DNA of 64,000 nucleotides. It comes from Flavobacteriales bacterium (GTDB lineage: Bacteria; Bacteroidota; Bacteroidia; Flavobacteriales; Flavobacteriaceae). Location: positions 22,215-86,214 of the forward strand of contig JADHRQ010000002.1 in NCBI GenBank assembly GCA_016777325.1, in the 5' to 3' direction. Below, one piece after another: positions 38,429-50,584 of the stretch; the stretch's first letter is position 1, and every line of letters starts with the position of its first letter. Below the pieces are notes generated by a model. That model had not been told where the DNA came from. It saw nothing but the letters and a program-made list of their open reading frames with translations, and did not search any database. The translations under genes were made by a program, and so were the position numbers.

Positions 38429-41224
38429 ATGAAAAATTTTAAAATAGTTTTCTTGTTGATGACAGCTACATGTATTAGCTATGCTCAGCCACAAGCCTCA
38501 GACTCATCTCAATTAATTGATGCATATCAAAAAAAGGAAGAATTGACAAAATCATCTAGAGTTAAAAACATTCACTTTAGAAATATTGGACCCACTATTA
38601 TGAGTGGGCGTGTTGTTGCTCTTGAAGTAGATCCAGAAGATCCAACTAGATTTTATGTAGCATACGCTTCTGGAGGTGTTTGGTTTACTGAAAACAATGG
38701 AACATCTTTTACTTCCATATCTGAGAATTGGCCTACTCAAAATATTGGTGAAATCACTATGGATTGGAAAAATCAAACTTTATGGGTTGGTACCGGAGAA
38801 AACAATTCATCTAGATCTTCATATTCAGGAATAGGGATTCTAAAAACAGAATCAAATGGTTCCAATTGGGTAAATGTTGGACTAGCAGATAGTCATCATA
38901 TTGGAAAAATTTTAATCAATCCTGCAGATAAAAACCATGTTATTGTTGGTGTTACAGGGCATTTATATTCAAAAAATAAAAACAGAGGTGTCTATGTAAC
39001 TAAAGATGGAGGTAAAACTTGGAAAAACACACTGTATATAAATGATAGTACGGGAATAATTGACATGGCTAGTACTCCAAATAGTTTTAATATTATGTAT
39101 GCATCTTCTTGGGAAAAAGACAGAAAAGCATGGAATTTAATTGAAGGTGGAAAACACTCGGCAATATATAAAAGTATCGATGCAGGTGATACTTGGGAAA
39201 ATATTTCAATAGAAGATAGTGGTTTTCCTGTTGGAGAAGGTGTTGGAAGAATTGGAATTGCAGTTTATGATGAAAATATAATATATGCAGTTCTTGACAA
39301 TCAATTTTTTAGAGATTTAGATCCCGCTTCAAATGATGAGGTACTTAATAGAAATTCATTTAAAAGTATGACTAAAGATGAGTTTGAAAAGATTGATGAT
39401 AAAGATTTAAAATCATTTTTAAGATCAAATAGATTTCCATCTAAATATTCTTTAGAAAAAGTTAAGTCTGAAATTAGTAATGGAAAAATAAAGCCTTCAG
39501 ATTTATATAAGTATTTAGTTGATGCTAACTCAGAATTATTTAATACGCCAATTATTGGAGCAGAAGTTTATAGAAGCAATAATGGTGGCAAAAATTGGAC
39601 TAAAACACATAAGTCTTTTTTAGATGGAGTTTACAATACTTATGGTTATTACTTTGGTAAGATTCATGTTGACCCTAGTAATAGTGATAAAATCTACACT
39701 TATGGAGTTCCAATAATAACTTCTGATGATGGTGGAAAAACTTTTTATAGAATTGGTAAAGAAAATGTCCATGCTGATCACCATGATCTATGGATTAATC
39801 CAAACAAGCCAGGACACCTAATTAATGGAAATGATGGAGGAGTAAATATAACTTATGATGATGGAAAAAACTGGATTAAAAATAATTCAACAGAGGTAGG
39901 TCAGTTTTATGCTATAAATGTAGATTATGAAAAACCATATAATGTATATGGTGGCCTACAGGACAATGGAGTTTGGAAAGGACCTCATAATTCAACTGAA
40001 AATAAAAGATGGAACATGAATGGAAAATATCCTTGGGAGATGATAATGGGTGGTGATGGAATGGAAATCCAGATAGATAATAGAAATTCCAATACTGTTT
40101 ATACTGGTTTTCAATTTGGATTTTATTACCGACTTGAATTAGATTCAGGAAAGAGAAAGTTGATTAAACCAGTTCATGAACTAGGAGAGTCCCCTTATCG
40201 TTTTAACTGGCAGACACCTATTCTCTTATCTCCTCATAATCAAGATGTTCTATATTTTGGTACAAATCATTTACATAAATCTGAAAATAAAGGTGATAAT
40301 TGGCAATTGATATCCAGAGATCTTACTAGTGGTGGAAAAAAAGGAAATGTCCCTTATGGAACAATAACTACAATTGCTGAATCACCTTTAGTTGAAGGGT
40401 TATTGTATGTGGGAAGTGATGACGGTTTAGTACATATTTCAAAAAATGGAGGTAAAACCTGGAAAAATATTTCCCTAAATCTGCCAAAGGATATGTGGGT
40501 AAGTAAAGTATACGCATCTTCACATAACGAAAAGACTGTTTATGTATCTTTAAACGGATATAGGTGGGATAATTTCTCTCCTTTTTTATTCAAAAGTGAT
40601 AACTATGGAAAAACATGGGCTTCAATTAGTTCAAATTTACCAGATTCCCCAATTAATGTAGTGATTGAGGATAATGTTAATAAGAATATTCTTTACATTG
40701 GTAATGATCATGGTGTCTATGCTTCTTTAGATTCTGGAATTAATTGGGAACCTTTTAGTAATGGCTTAAATTCTGCATCTGTTCATGATTTGGTTATTCA
40801 AAAAGATGAAAACCATCTTTTAGTAGGAACACATGGAAGATCAATTTATCTTTCAGAAATTGAAAAAATTCAAAGTCTTTCGAGTGATATATTAAAATCA
40901 TCAATGTATGTATACCCAATTAAGTCAATTAAAAAATCTCCTTCATGGGGAGTTAAAAGAAGTATTTGGAGTGAACCTTTTCAGCCAAATCTTGAGTTTT
41001 CAATTTTTTCGTCTTCAGAAAAAGAATATAAACTATCTATTATTGATTCAAATGGTAACTATGTTTATACTATTTCGGGCAAATTAGATAGGGGATTAAA
41101 TTTTATAGATTATAATCTTAAGAATAATCAAAATGGCAATGATGATTTTATAGACAAGGGATTCTATAAGGTTTTAATTATAAGTGATAAAGATAATTTA
41201 GAAAAGGAATTTGAAATAAAGTAG
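38429..41224 (+). CDS. Secreted BNR/sortilin (VPS10)-like beta-propeller protein
   Basis: Repeated SxDxGxxW motifs (VTKDGGKTWKN, KSIDAGDTWEN, RSNNGGKNWTK, ISKNGGKTWKN, KSDNYGKTWAS); signal peptide. Confidence 0.88.
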   Translation: MKNFKIVFLLMTATCISYAQPQASDSSQLIDAYQKKEELTKSSRVKNIHFRNIGPTIMSGRVVALEVDPEDPTRFYVAYASGGVWFTENNGTSFTSISENWPTQNIGEITMDWKNQTLWVGTGENNSSRSSYSGIGILKTESNGSNWVNVGLADSHHIGKILINPADKNHVIVGVTGHLYSKNKNRGVYVTKDGGKTWKNTLYINDSTGIIDMASTPNSFNIMYASSWEKDRKAWNLIEGGKHSAIYKSIDAGDTWENISIEDSGFPVGEGVGRIGIAVYDENIIYAVLDNQFFRDLDPASNDEVLNRNSFKSMTKDEFEKIDDKDLKSFLRSNRFPSKYSLEKVKSEISNGKIKPSDLYKYLVDANSELFNTPIIGAEVYRSNNGGKNWTKTHKSFLDGVYNTYGYYFGKIHVDPSNSDKIYTYGVPIITSDDGGKTFYRIGKENVHADHHDLWINPNKPGHLINGNDGGVNITYDDGKNWIKNNSTEVGQFYAINVDYEKPYNVYGGLQDNGVWKGPHNSTENKRWNMNGKYPWEMIMGGDGMEIQIDNRNSNTVYTGFQFGFYYRLELDSGKRKLIKPVHELGESPYRFNWQTPILLSPHNQDVLYFGTNHLHKSENKGDNWQLISRDLTSGGKKGNVPYGTITTIAESPLVEGLLYVGSDDGLVHISKNGGKTWKNISLNLPKDMWVSKVYASSHNEKTVYVSLNGYRWDNFSPFLFKSDNYGKTWASISSNLPDSPINVVIEDNVNKNILYIGNDHGVYASLDSGINWEPFSNGLNSASVHDLVIQKDENHLLVGTHGRSIYLSEIEKIQSLSSDILKSSMYVYPIKSIKKSPSWGVKRSIWSEPFQPNLEFSIFSSSEKEYKLSIIDSNGNYVYTISGKLDRGLNFIDYNLKNNQNGNDDFIDKGFYKVLIISDKDNLEKEFEIK

Positions 41225-41260
41225 TTATTTAACTGTTTATGCTTTAATTTTACTAAATAA

Positions 41261-41926
41261 TTGATGCAGATGAAACTAATGAGTTCCTCTATAGGAAGAA
41301 AAGTTTTAATGGCCTTATCTGGCCTTTTTCTTGTTGTGTTTTTAACTCAACATTTTTTCATTAATATTACATCTGTATTTAGCGAGAGTTTATATAACAC
41401 ACTCTCGCATTTCATGGGAAGCAATCCTATAGTTCAATTTCTACTTCAGCCAATTTTAATACTTGGTGTTGTTTTTCATTTTGTTATGGGTTTTTATTTA
41501 GAAATATTGAATTCTAAATCAAGAAGAAAAAATTATTCAAAATATTCTGGAAGCGAAAATGCATCTTGGATTTCAAGAAATATGATTTTTAGTGGAGGTG
41601 TTATTTTATTATTTCTTGTACTTCATTTTATTGATTTTTGGATTCCTGAAATGAATTATAAGTATGTTGAAGTACTTCCTCAAGATCCAAACAGATATTT
41701 TGAAGAACTTGTTCATAAATTTGAAAGTCCATTAAGAACAGTTATCTATTCCATTTCTTTTATTTTTTTAGCACTACATCTTTTACATGGGTTTAGCTCA
41801 TCATTTAAAACAGTAGGGGTTAATTCTAAATACTATAATTTAATACAAAAGTTTACTTTTCTATTTTCATTATTAATTCCAATAGGATTTATTTTTATTG
41901 CAATCTTTCATAACCTAACATCATGA
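41261..41926 (+). CDS. sdhC: Succinate dehydrogenase cytochrome b subunit
   Basis: [28 protein letters not shown]; five-TM b-type subunit; directly upstream of sdhA; exact Met uncertain (several near start). Confidence 0.9.
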   Translation: MMQMKLMSSSIGRKVLMALSGLFLVVFLTQHFFINITSVFSESLYNTLSHFMGSNPIVQFLLQPILILGVVFHFVMGFYLEILNSKSRRKNYSKYSGSENASWISRNMIFSGGVILLFLVLHFIDFWIPEMNYKYVEVLPQDPNRYFEELVHKFESPLRTVIYSISFIFLALHLLHGFSSSFKTVGVNSKYYNLIQKFTFLFSLLIPIGFIFIAIFHNLTS

Positions 41927-43926
41927 GTAAATTAAATTCAAATATACCTAAAGGGTCATTGTCTGATAAATGGACAAAACATAAGGGTAAGATTAATTTA
42001 GTTAGTCCCTCCAATAAAAGAAACATTGATGTTATTGTTGTAGGGACAGGCTTAGCAGGCGCATCAGCCTCTGCCACTTTAGCAGAATTAGGTTATAATG
42101 TTAAAGCTTTTTGTTTTCAAGATTCTCCAAGAAGAGCACATTCTATCGCAGCGCAAGGAGGAATTAATGCTTCAAAAAATTATCAGGGAGATGGTGATTC
42201 AAATTATAGGCTTTTTTATGATACAATTAAAGGAGGGGATTACAGATCAAGAGAAGCAAACGTTTATAGACTTGCAGAAGTTTCAGGAAACATAATAGAT
42301 CAATGTGTAGCTCAAGGTGTTCCTTTTGCTCGAGATTATGGGGGCTTACTAGACAACAGATCTTTTGGAGGTGTTCAGGTATCAAGGACTTTTTATGCAA
42401 AAGGTCAAACTGGTCAACAACTTTTGTTAGGAGCATACTCTGCTATGAATAGACAAGTTGCTAGGGGCAAAATTAAAATGTATAGTAGGCATGAAATGAT
42501 GGATATTGTTATTGTCAATGGAAAAGCTAGAGGAATAATTGCAAGAGATTTAGTTACCGGTAAACTTGAAAGACATGCAGCTCATGCAGTTGTTATTGCA
42601 TCTGGTGGCTATGGAAATATTTTTTTCCTATCTACAAACGCAATGGGCAGTAATGTTTCAGCAGCATGGAAGATTCATAAAAAAGGAGCATATTTTGCAA
42701 ACCCTTGCTTTACTCAAATTCATCCAACTTGTATTCCGGTGTCAGGAGATTATCAATCTAAATTGACATTAATGTCAGAATCTCTTAGAAATGATGGAAG
42801 AATCTGGGTACCAAAAGAAAAATCTGATGCAGAATTAATCAGAAAAGGAGAGTTATCTCCACTTGATTTAGAAGAAGAAAAAAGAGATTATTATCTAGAA
42901 AGAAGATATCCTGCATTTGGTAACTTAGTCCCTAGAGATATAGCGTCTAGAGCGGCTAAGGAGAGGTGTGACAAAGGTTTTGGTGTAAATAAAACTGGAG
43001 AAGCAGTTTTTCTTGACTTTTCTCATGCTATTGTTAGATATGGAAAAGAAAAGGCAAAAGTTAGTGGATTAGATTCTTCAGACTCGGATTTAATTTATAG
43101 ACTAGGAAGAGATGTTGTAAAACAGAAATATGGAAATCTCTTTCAAATGTATGAGAAAATTGTAGATGAAGATCCATATAAATTGCCAATGAAAATTTAT
43201 CCAGCAGTTCATTATACTATGGGTGGGGTTTGGGTTGACTATAATTTGATGACTACAATACCAGGATGTTTTGCGATTGGAGAGGTAAATTTTTCTGATC
43301 ATGGTGCAAATAGACTTGGAGCTTCTGCTTTAATGCAAGGATTAGCTGATGGTTATTTTGTTCTTCCATATACAATCGGAGACTATCTTTCAGATGAAAT
43401 TAGTACTGGTGAAATTTCTACTGACTCACCTGAATTTGATAAGAGTGAAAAAGCTATAAATGACCAACTTGATAAATTCATCAGAAATAATGGTATAAAT
43501 TCTGTGGATTATTATCATAAAAAATTAGGAAAGATAATGTGGGAGAAATGTGGAATGTCTAGGAACAAAAAAGATTTAAAATCAGCAATTAAAGAAATTC
43601 AAGAATTAAGAGTAGATTTTCATAAAAATGTAAAAATCCCAGGAAATAAAAATGAGTTTAACGAACAGCTTGCTAAAGCTACAAGAGTTTCAGATTTTCT
43701 TGAATTAGGTGAGTTGTTTGCTATAGATGCACTTGAAAGGAATGAGTCTTGTGGTGGACACTTTAGAGAAGAATTCCAAACACCTGATGGAGAAGCAATT
43801 CGAGATGATGAAAATTTTAAATTTGTTTCAGCATGGGAATATAATCAAGATCCATCAAATCCAATTCTAAATAAAGAAGATTTAGATTATGAAGAAATTG
43901 AAATTAAAACACGATCTTATAAGTAA
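41923..43926 (+). CDS. sdhA: Succinate dehydrogenase/fumarate reductase flavoprotein subunit
   Basis: [82 protein letters not shown]. Confidence 0.97.
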   Translation: MSKLNSNIPKGSLSDKWTKHKGKINLVSPSNKRNIDVIVVGTGLAGASASATLAELGYNVKAFCFQDSPRRAHSIAAQGGINASKNYQGDGDSNYRLFYDTIKGGDYRSREANVYRLAEVSGNIIDQCVAQGVPFARDYGGLLDNRSFGGVQVSRTFYAKGQTGQQLLLGAYSAMNRQVARGKIKMYSRHEMMDIVIVNGKARGIIARDLVTGKLERHAAHAVVIASGGYGNIFFLSTNAMGSNVSAAWKIHKKGAYFANPCFTQIHPTCIPVSGDYQSKLTLMSESLRNDGRIWVPKEKSDAELIRKGELSPLDLEEEKRDYYLERRYPAFGNLVPRDIASRAAKERCDKGFGVNKTGEAVFLDFSHAIVRYGKEKAKVSGLDSSDSDLIYRLGRDVVKQKYGNLFQMYEKIVDEDPYKLPMKIYPAVHYTMGGVWVDYNLMTTIPGCFAIGEVNFSDHGANRLGASALMQGLADGYFVLPYTIGDYLSDEISTGEISTDSPEFDKSEKAINDQLDKFIRNNGINSVDYYHKKLGKIMWEKCGMSRNKKDLKSAIKEIQELRVDFHKNVKIPGNKNEFNEQLAKATRVSDFLELGELFAIDALERNESCGGHFREEFQTPDGEAIRDDENFKFVSAWEYNQDPSNPILNKEDLDYEEIEIKTRSYK

Positions 43927-43928
43927 TC

Positions 43929-45437
43929 ATGAAAAATATTTTATACTTAATTTTATTATTCAGCGTCTTTAATTTGTATTCACAAAATAATTTGTCTAAC
44001 AGAAAAATTCCATCAGACACAAAAGTTATTACAAATCATTCAACTACAATTTTAGGAAACAAAGTAAATTATTCAGCCCAGATTGGAACGCAACCTATTT
44101 GGGATTCAAGTGGAGAAGTAATGGCAACACTTCATTATACTTATTATAAAAGAACAGATATTGATGATAACACTAACAGACCATTAGTTTTTTCTTTTAA
44201 TGGTGGTCCAGGTTCAGCGTCAATTTGGATGCATATGGGCTATACAGGTCCTTATAATTTAGTAATAGATGATGAAGGTTATCCAGTCCAGCCTTATGGA
44301 TATAAATCTAATCCATATTCAATATTAGATGTAGCTGATATAGTTTTTGTAAATCCAATTAATATTGGTTATTCAAGAATTTTAAAGTCTATGACAAAGA
44401 AAGAAGCAGCGGATAAATTTTTTGGTGTTAATCAAGATATTGAATATTTAGCTGAATGGATAAGTACTTTTGTTACACGATCTTCAAGATGGAAATCACC
44501 TAAATATCTTGTAGGTGAGAGTTATGGTGGTTTAAGGGTAATGGGACTAGCACATGAATTACAACAAAATCAATGGTTATACTTAAATGGAGTTGTTTTA
44601 GTTTCTCCAGCAGATTATGAATTGAGGTATGAATCAGGAGGTATTATTCTTCCTACTGTTGATTTTCCATACTTTACTGCAACTGCATGGTATCACAATA
44701 AACTTAATGATAATCTTCAAAAAATGAGCTTAGATGAAGTTATTAAAATCTCAAGTGATTTTGCTTTTAATGAATTACTTCCATCACTCGCAAAAGGGGG
44801 TTCAATTGATAATGATAAGAAAAATAAAATTGCAAAAAAAATTGAAACTTTAACCAGTATAAAGTATAATGAAGTAATAAAAAATAATTTAATTATTTCA
44901 ACTAGCTTTTTTTGGAAAGAACTTTTAAGAGATGAAGGTTTTACAATTGGTAGATTAGATTCAAGATATAAGGGTATTGACAGTAAAGATTCTGGAAATT
45001 ATCCAGAGTATTCTCCCGAAATTAGTGCTTGGGATCATGCATTTACTCCAGCTATAAACTCCTATATTAAGGAAGTATTAAATTTTGAAACAGATGTTAA
45101 ATATAATACCTGGGCTAGAGGAGACTTGTCAGTTCGTCCATGGAATTCTGATGATATTAGAATTAGAAGAAATTTTAGAGAAGCAATTGCTGAAAACCCA
45201 TTTTTAAATGTATTAACACAGTCAGGCTACTATGATGGTGCGACTACTTTCTCTGCTGCACAATACACAATTCAACAGGTTGATCCATCAGGTAAACTAA
45301 AAGATAGATTTACATTTAAAGGATATGAAAGTGGTCATATGATGTATCTTAGAAGAGAAGATTTAAAAAAATCAAATCAAGATTTGAGAGAATTTATATT
45401 AAAGACAATAACAACAAATAAATCTGCAAAATATTAA
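43929..45437 (+). CDS. S10 family serine carboxypeptidase, secreted
   Basis: [34 protein letters not shown] nucleophile elbow, [22 protein letters not shown]; signal peptide. Confidence 0.93.
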   Translation: MKNILYLILLFSVFNLYSQNNLSNRKIPSDTKVITNHSTTILGNKVNYSAQIGTQPIWDSSGEVMATLHYTYYKRTDIDDNTNRPLVFSFNGGPGSASIWMHMGYTGPYNLVIDDEGYPVQPYGYKSNPYSILDVADIVFVNPINIGYSRILKSMTKKEAADKFFGVNQDIEYLAEWISTFVTRSSRWKSPKYLVGESYGGLRVMGLAHELQQNQWLYLNGVVLVSPADYELRYESGGIILPTVDFPYFTATAWYHNKLNDNLQKMSLDEVIKISSDFAFNELLPSLAKGGSIDNDKKNKIAKKIETLTSIKYNEVIKNNLIISTSFFWKELLRDEGFTIGRLDSRYKGIDSKDSGNYPEYSPEISAWDHAFTPAINSYIKEVLNFETDVKYNTWARGDLSVRPWNSDDIRIRRNFREAIAENPFLNVLTQSGYYDGATTFSAAQYTIQQVDPSGKLKDRFTFKGYESGHMMYLRREDLKKSNQDLREFILKTITTNKSAKY

Positions 45438-45438
45438 C

Positions 45439-46179
45439 ATGAAACTTTTTCTTAAAATATGGAGACAGTCTAATGGAGACTCTCAAGGAAGTTTTCAAAA
45501 TTATGAAATTGAAGATATCACACCTGATATGTCTTTTCTTGAGATGATGGATGTTCTTAATGAAAAACTGATTATTGAAGAAATAGATCCAATAGCTTTT
45601 GATCATGATTGTAGAGAAGGTATCTGTGGTAGCTGTTCTATGTTTATTAATGGTAGAGCCCATGGTCCTGATACTGGAATCACAACATGTCAACTTCACA
45701 TGAGAAAATTTAAAGATGGAGACTCAATAGTTATTGAGCCATTTAGGGCAAATTCATTTCCAGTTATTAAAGACTTAGTTGTAGACAGAACTTCTTTTGA
45801 TAGAATTCAACATTCTGGAGGCTATATTAGTATTAATACATCAGGTAACACCCAAGATGCCAACACAATTCCTATAAGAAAAGAAGATGCAGATAATGCA
45901 TTTGACGCAGCAACCTGTATAGGGTGTGGTGCATGTGTTGCAACATGTAAAAATGCATCTGCAATGTTATTCGTATCTGCTAAGGTTTCTCAATTTTCAT
46001 ATTTACCTCAAGGACAGGTTGAAGCTAAAGAAAGAGTACTTAATATGGTTAAACAGATGGATGAAGAAGGCTTTGGTAATTGTACCAACACGGGTGCATG
46101 TGAGGTTGAATGTCCAAAAGGAATTTCAATTACAAATATTGCTAGAATGAATAATGAATACTTAAAAGCTAAGTTATAG
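45439..46179 (+). CDS. sdhB: Succinate dehydrogenase/fumarate reductase iron-sulfur subunit
   Basis: [55 protein letters not shown]. Confidence 0.96.
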   Translation: MKLFLKIWRQSNGDSQGSFQNYEIEDITPDMSFLEMMDVLNEKLIIEEIDPIAFDHDCREGICGSCSMFINGRAHGPDTGITTCQLHMRKFKDGDSIVIEPFRANSFPVIKDLVVDRTSFDRIQHSGGYISINTSGNTQDANTIPIRKEDADNAFDAATCIGCGACVATCKNASAMLFVSAKVSQFSYLPQGQVEAKERVLNMVKQMDEEGFGNCTNTGACEVECPKGISITNIARMNNEYLKAKL

Positions 46180-46180
46180 T

Positions 46181-47338
46181 CTATTTAGACTCTAGAATCA
46201 TCTGAATAAAGGTTCCAATAGTTCCTCTTCCTAACCATCTTCCCACTACAACCATATTTTCATCTGGAATTATTACGATATAGTTGCCACCAAATCCTGC
46301 ACCGTAGTAAACATTAGTTGGAACATTTTTCCAATCTGAAGTAGCATAATCTTCTCCTTTTTCAGAATTAATCCACCACATAAAACCATATTCAGGATTA
46401 GTCTCTGAAGGGGTGATTGATTTTTTTATCCAATCTTTAGAAATAATTCTTTTACCGTTCCAGATACCATTATTTAAATATAAGAGCCCAAATCTTGCAT
46501 GGTCTTCGGAATTAATAAAAACTCCACCACCATTATGCCCTCCTCCTGAAACTGATTGTACCATTAAACCATCAAGATTTACCCATGAATTTTCATAACC
46601 ATACCACCTCCAACTATCAGAAGCATCAATTGGATCCATTATATAGTTTTTAAGAACCTTCGGTAAAGATTTTCTGTAGACTTGAAGCATTGAATATGCC
46701 AACACATTAACTCTAACATCGTTATATTTATAATAAGTGCCTGGTTCCCTTTGTGTTTCTGTTCTCCAATCATCTAAATTTTTTCTTCGATCAGGCCTGT
46801 CTTCCCAGTGATTAATACCAAAAAGATTTCCATGCCAATCGGATGATTGATTTAGAAGGTGTTCCCATGAAATTTTACTATTCAAATTACCATCAAAAGT
46901 TTTATCCCATACATAATCAGAAACAATATCCTTTTCAGATTTTATTAAATTTTTATCAATTGCAACTCCAGTAATAGCAGAAAGATAGCTTTTTGTAACA
47001 CTAAAAGTCATATCAACCCTTTTGGTGTCGCCCCATGATGCTATAACATATCCATTTTTAATTATAAGTCCATTGGATTCGCCTCTTTTTTTAGTAGGGC
47101 CTTTAATGGTATGGTATGGTTCAGATGAAAACCCTTTTAATATTTCAACTCTTAGATCCTTATTTCCATTATTTTGATTTTTAATTACAAAATCAATTGC
47201 TTTATTAATTTTTCTTGAATCATAATTAAAAAACTCTGGAGATTTAGTTTCCCAATTTCCTTTTGCTGGAAAGTATGAGTTTTGTGCATTGACATTTAAA
47301 AAGAATAAAATAGATAAGATTGATAAAATATTTTTCAT
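46181..47338 (-). CDS. Serine hydrolase, beta-lactamase class C/PBP4* family
   Basis: FSVTKSYLSA (SxxK), YKYNDVRVNVLAYSM (Y-x-N), GFMWWINSEKG. Confidence 0.88.
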   Translation of the reverse strand: MKNILSILSILFFLNVNAQNSYFPAKGNWETKSPEFFNYDSRKINKAIDFVIKNQNNGNKDLRVEILKGFSSEPYHTIKGPTKKRGESNGLIIKNGYVIASWGDTKRVDMTFSVTKSYLSAITGVAIDKNLIKSEKDIVSDYVWDKTFDGNLNSKISWEHLLNQSSDWHGNLFGINHWEDRPDRRKNLDDWRTETQREPGTYYKYNDVRVNVLAYSMLQVYRKSLPKVLKNYIMDPIDASDSWRWYGYENSWVNLDGLMVQSVSGGGHNGGGVFINSEDHARFGLLYLNNGIWNGKRIISKDWIKKSITPSETNPEYGFMWWINSEKGEDYATSDWKNVPTNVYYGAGFGGNYIVIIPDENMVVVGRWLGRGTIGTFIQMILESK

Positions 47339-47342
47339 TTTT

Positions 47343-48977
47343 TTAGTTTATAGAATCCTTAACAAAAAGAATTTGATTAAGATTGAAAGTTTCATTAAGA
47401 TCCCAGTTAGCCCTCACTTCGAGTTCTTTAGAAAAATAATAAACACTTTCAGGTTTGACTTTTTTAAGATAATTTCCAGTATCCCATTTATCATTATTAT
47501 TAACGTCTTCTATTAATCTAAATGTATATTTTCCAGGTCTAACATAGTCAAAGTTATATGTGGTATCTAGATTTACATTTTTAAACTCTCGAACTATATC
47601 TCCATTACTATCAATCATATGAAGAATAAACTTAAACTCACTGTTCCTAATGACATCGAGATAAACGTTTCCGTAATCTTCTAATGTTTGACTAACGACA
47701 TTATATTGTAATGTGTCATTAGATACACCTCTAATATCTTTAATTGCTTCAGGTAAAATAAATACTTTATAATTATCAGAAGGCGATACTTCAAATTCTA
47801 TTTCAATTTGATCTAGATTATCATTAATTGAAGTAGTAAAAGGAATAATTAAAGAATCAATATCTCTAATAGTGATAAGAGAATCTTCAATTTTTTTTAA
47901 AGGAATATTTGAAGAGAGTTTAAATGTTTCTTTAAGATGTATAACATTGGAAGTTTTAGGATTGATACTTAAAGAATCAATTAGTGTATCTTTTGCCCTA
48001 TCAAACTTAACTGTTACAAGCTTGGTAGTATCCTTCTCAATAAGATTAAAATTCAGAGAATCAAAGCTATTTTTAGACAACCAAAAAATAAGGGTGTCAC
48101 TCTCTCTTTCTTTAGTGTAAGTATACTGAACACTATCAGGTATTGAAGATTCAATTTTAATATTTTTTAAATCAAGTTTTCCGTAGTAACCAAACCCTAT
48201 TTTTTCACTGTTAATGAAATGAGGCTTATCCCATATTAAAGATGTTTCTTCTTTAAATAATTTAAAATTAATGATCGAATCTTGAGGAAGAGTAATTAGA
48301 GAATCAATGAATCCAATCTTGTCATAAAATGGATCAAAAAAGTAATTGTTGTCAATATCTTTAATTGCTACTATTAAGTATTTTCCTTCTTTAATATTTT
48401 TAAATTGATAAGAAGTAGAGTCTAATGAATTTGAAATATAAGTAGGACGATTATTAAAAATTATTGAATCATTAAAAACAGAATCAATTCTGTAAAGATG
48501 AATTGAAATATAATTATCAGTATCTATATCAAAAGCATCAGATATATTACCTCTAACATATAAAGAATCAATTGTTTCTCCGGTAGAAAAAGTATAACTA
48601 AAGAAAGTTAGGGGGTTACCTTCATTGTTGTCTTTAATGCTGTTTCCAAAATTAATTGAATAAGTAGTTTCAGTTTCTAAGCTATCTATAAATTCCAGAA
48701 AAACTTTTTTAGTCACACCACTTAGAGGTTTAACTTTATAGGAACTCTTATCAATAGGAGGGGAAATAATTAATTGCTCCTCTACTTTATCTAATTTAAC
48801 AAATTCATCAAATGTTAGTCTAATTTCTTTAGAGTCAAAGTTTGTTGAATTAATTTTTGGGCTTGCATTAATAAGAACTGGTGGAATACTATCAACTGGT
48901 CCTCCAGTTGGAGAACCACGCTTAGCACATCCACTAATTACTACTATTGATAAAACTGTGTAAATTAATTTTTTCAT
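47343..48977 (-). CDS. Ig-like domain lipoprotein of Bacteroidota
   Basis: SGCAKRGSPTGGPVDSIPPVLINASPKINSTNFDSKEIRLTFDEFVKLD; TYNFDYVRPGKYTFRLIEDVNNNDKWDTGNYLKKVKPE. Confidence 0.85.
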   Translation of the reverse strand: MKKLIYTVLSIVVISGCAKRGSPTGGPVDSIPPVLINASPKINSTNFDSKEIRLTFDEFVKLDKVEEQLIISPPIDKSSYKVKPLSGVTKKVFLEFIDSLETETTYSINFGNSIKDNNEGNPLTFFSYTFSTGETIDSLYVRGNISDAFDIDTDNYISIHLYRIDSVFNDSIIFNNRPTYISNSLDSTSYQFKNIKEGKYLIVAIKDIDNNYFFDPFYDKIGFIDSLITLPQDSIINFKLFKEETSLIWDKPHFINSEKIGFGYYGKLDLKNIKIESSIPDSVQYTYTKERESDTLIFWLSKNSFDSLNFNLIEKDTTKLVTVKFDRAKDTLIDSLSINPKTSNVIHLKETFKLSSNIPLKKIEDSLITIRDIDSLIIPFTTSINDNLDQIEIEFEVSPSDNYKVFILPEAIKDIRGVSNDTLQYNVVSQTLEDYGNVYLDVIRNSEFKFILHMIDSNGDIVREFKNVNLDTTYNFDYVRPGKYTFRLIEDVNNNDKWDTGNYLKKVKPESVYYFSKELEVRANWDLNETFNLNQILFVKDSIN

Positions 48978-49042
48978 TGTATCAATTCATTACAAATTAA
49001 CGTATTTAAAATAGTAAAAAGAACTATTTTTACAATATACTA

Positions 49043-50584
49043 ATGGATAAAGACGCTCTAAAAAAAATAATATCACACTCAAAAGAATATGGCTTTGTAT
49101 TTCCGTCAAGTGAAATATATGAAGGTCTAAATGCCATTTATGACTATGCTCATAATGGAGCTTTGCTCAAAAATAATATCAGAGAGTATTGGTGGAAATC
49201 AATGGTTCAGCTAAATGAAAATATTGTTGGTATTGACTCTGCAATTTTTATGCACCCTAAAACTTGGATTGCATCAGGTCACGTTGATGCATTTAATGAT
49301 CCACTTATTGATAATAAAGATTCAAAAAAAAGGTATAGAGCAGATGTTTTAATTGAAGATCACATTGAAAAATTAAACTTAAAAATTTTAAAAGAAATAA
49401 CTAAAGCAGAAAAAAGATTTAAAGAAAAATTTGATAAAAAACAGTTTTTAGAAACCAATCCAAGAGTTTTAGAGATAAAAAAATCTGTTGAAGACATAAA
49501 GATTAGAATGATTTCTGCATTTGAGAATGATGATTTAGTAGCAGTAAAAAAAATTATTGACGATTTAGAAATAAAATGCCCAGTTAGTGGAACATGTAAT
49601 TGGACAGAGGTGAGACAATTTAACTTAATGTTTAATACAAAACTTGGAGCATCTGAAGACTCTAGTATGGATTTATATTTAAGACCTGAAACTGCCCAAG
49701 GAATTTTTATAAATTATTTAAATGTTCAAAAGACTTCTAGAATGAAAATACCATTTGGAATTGCACAAACTGGTAAAGCATTTAGAAACGAAATTGTAGC
49801 TCGCCAATTTATTTTTAGAATGAGGGAATTTGAGCAAATGGAAATGCAATATTTTATTAAACCTGGAACTCAAGAAGATTGGTTTAAAAAATGGAAGAAA
49901 AACAGACTTGATTGGCATCTTAATTTAGGAATAGATCCCAGCTCTTTTAGATATCACGACCATGACAAACTTGCTCATTATGCAGATGCTGCATGTGACA
50001 TAGAGTTTCTTTTCCCATTTGGATTTAAAGAACTAGAGGGTATTCATTCTAGGACAGACTTTGATCTTAAAAGTCATGAAGAACTATCTGGAAAAAAACT
50101 ACAATATTATGATCCTGAGCTAGAAAGTAACTATACACCATATGTTCTTGAAACTTCTATAGGTCTTGATAGAATGTTTTTAGCAATTATTTCTAATTCT
50201 TTTAAAACCGAATCTTTAGAAGATGGATCAACTAGAAACGTTATGAGTATTCCAAGATCACTAGCTCCAAATAAATTAGCTTTTTTACCATTACTTAAAA
50301 AAGACGGCTTACCAGAATATGCTAGAAATATTATGAAAGAGTTTGTTCATGAAATAAATATAGTTTATGATGAAAAAGACGCTATTGGGAGAAGATATAG
50401 AAGGCAAGATGCTATTGGAACACCATATTGTATTACGATTGATCATCAAACTCTAGAGGATGATAGTTTCACTTTACGAGATAGAGACTCTATGAAGCAA
50501 ACAAGAATTAATCTTTCACAATTATCAAATATTGTTGACTCTGAATTAACAATTAAAAGTTTATTAAAAAAGCTAGACAATTGA
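49043..50584 (+). CDS. glyS: Glycyl-tRNA synthetase
   Basis: GFVFPSSEIYEGLNAIYDYAHNGALLKNNIREYWW; YLRPETAQGIFINYLNVQ; FGIAQTGKAFRNEI. Confidence 0.95.
   Translation: MDKDALKKIISHSKEYGFVFPSSEIYEGLNAIYDYAHNGALLKNNIREYWWKSMVQLNENIVGIDSAIFMHPKTWIASGHVDAFNDPLIDNKDSKKRYRADVLIEDHIEKLNLKILKEITKAEKRFKEKFDKKQFLETNPRVLEIKKSVEDIKIRMISAFENDDLVAVKKIIDDLEIKCPVSGTCNWTEVRQFNLMFNTKLGASEDSSMDLYLRPETAQGIFINYLNVQKTSRMKIPFGIAQTGKAFRNEIVARQFIFRMREFEQMEMQYFIKPGTQEDWFKKWKKNRLDWHLNLGIDPSSFRYHDHDKLAHYADAACDIEFLFPFGFKELEGIHSRTDFDLKSHEELSGKKLQYYDPELESNYTPYVLETSIGLDRMFLAIISNSFKTESLEDGSTRNVMSIPRSLAPNKLAFLPLLKKDGLPEYARNIMKEFVHEINIVYDEKDAIGRRYRRQDAIGTPYCITIDHQTLEDDSFTLRDRDSMKQTRINLSQLSNIVDSELTIKSLLKKLDN

Noticed and set aside
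38429-41224. Internal repeats in the BNR protein considered as a novel repeat system
   Set aside because: They are standard SxDxGxxW Asp-box motifs of beta-propellers, common in Bacteroidota.
49008-49030. AAAATAGT-N7-ACTATTTT hairpin upstream of glyS, considered as riboswitch or T-box
   Set aside because: Too short and AT-only; no T-box or glycine riboswitch sequence blocks are visible.
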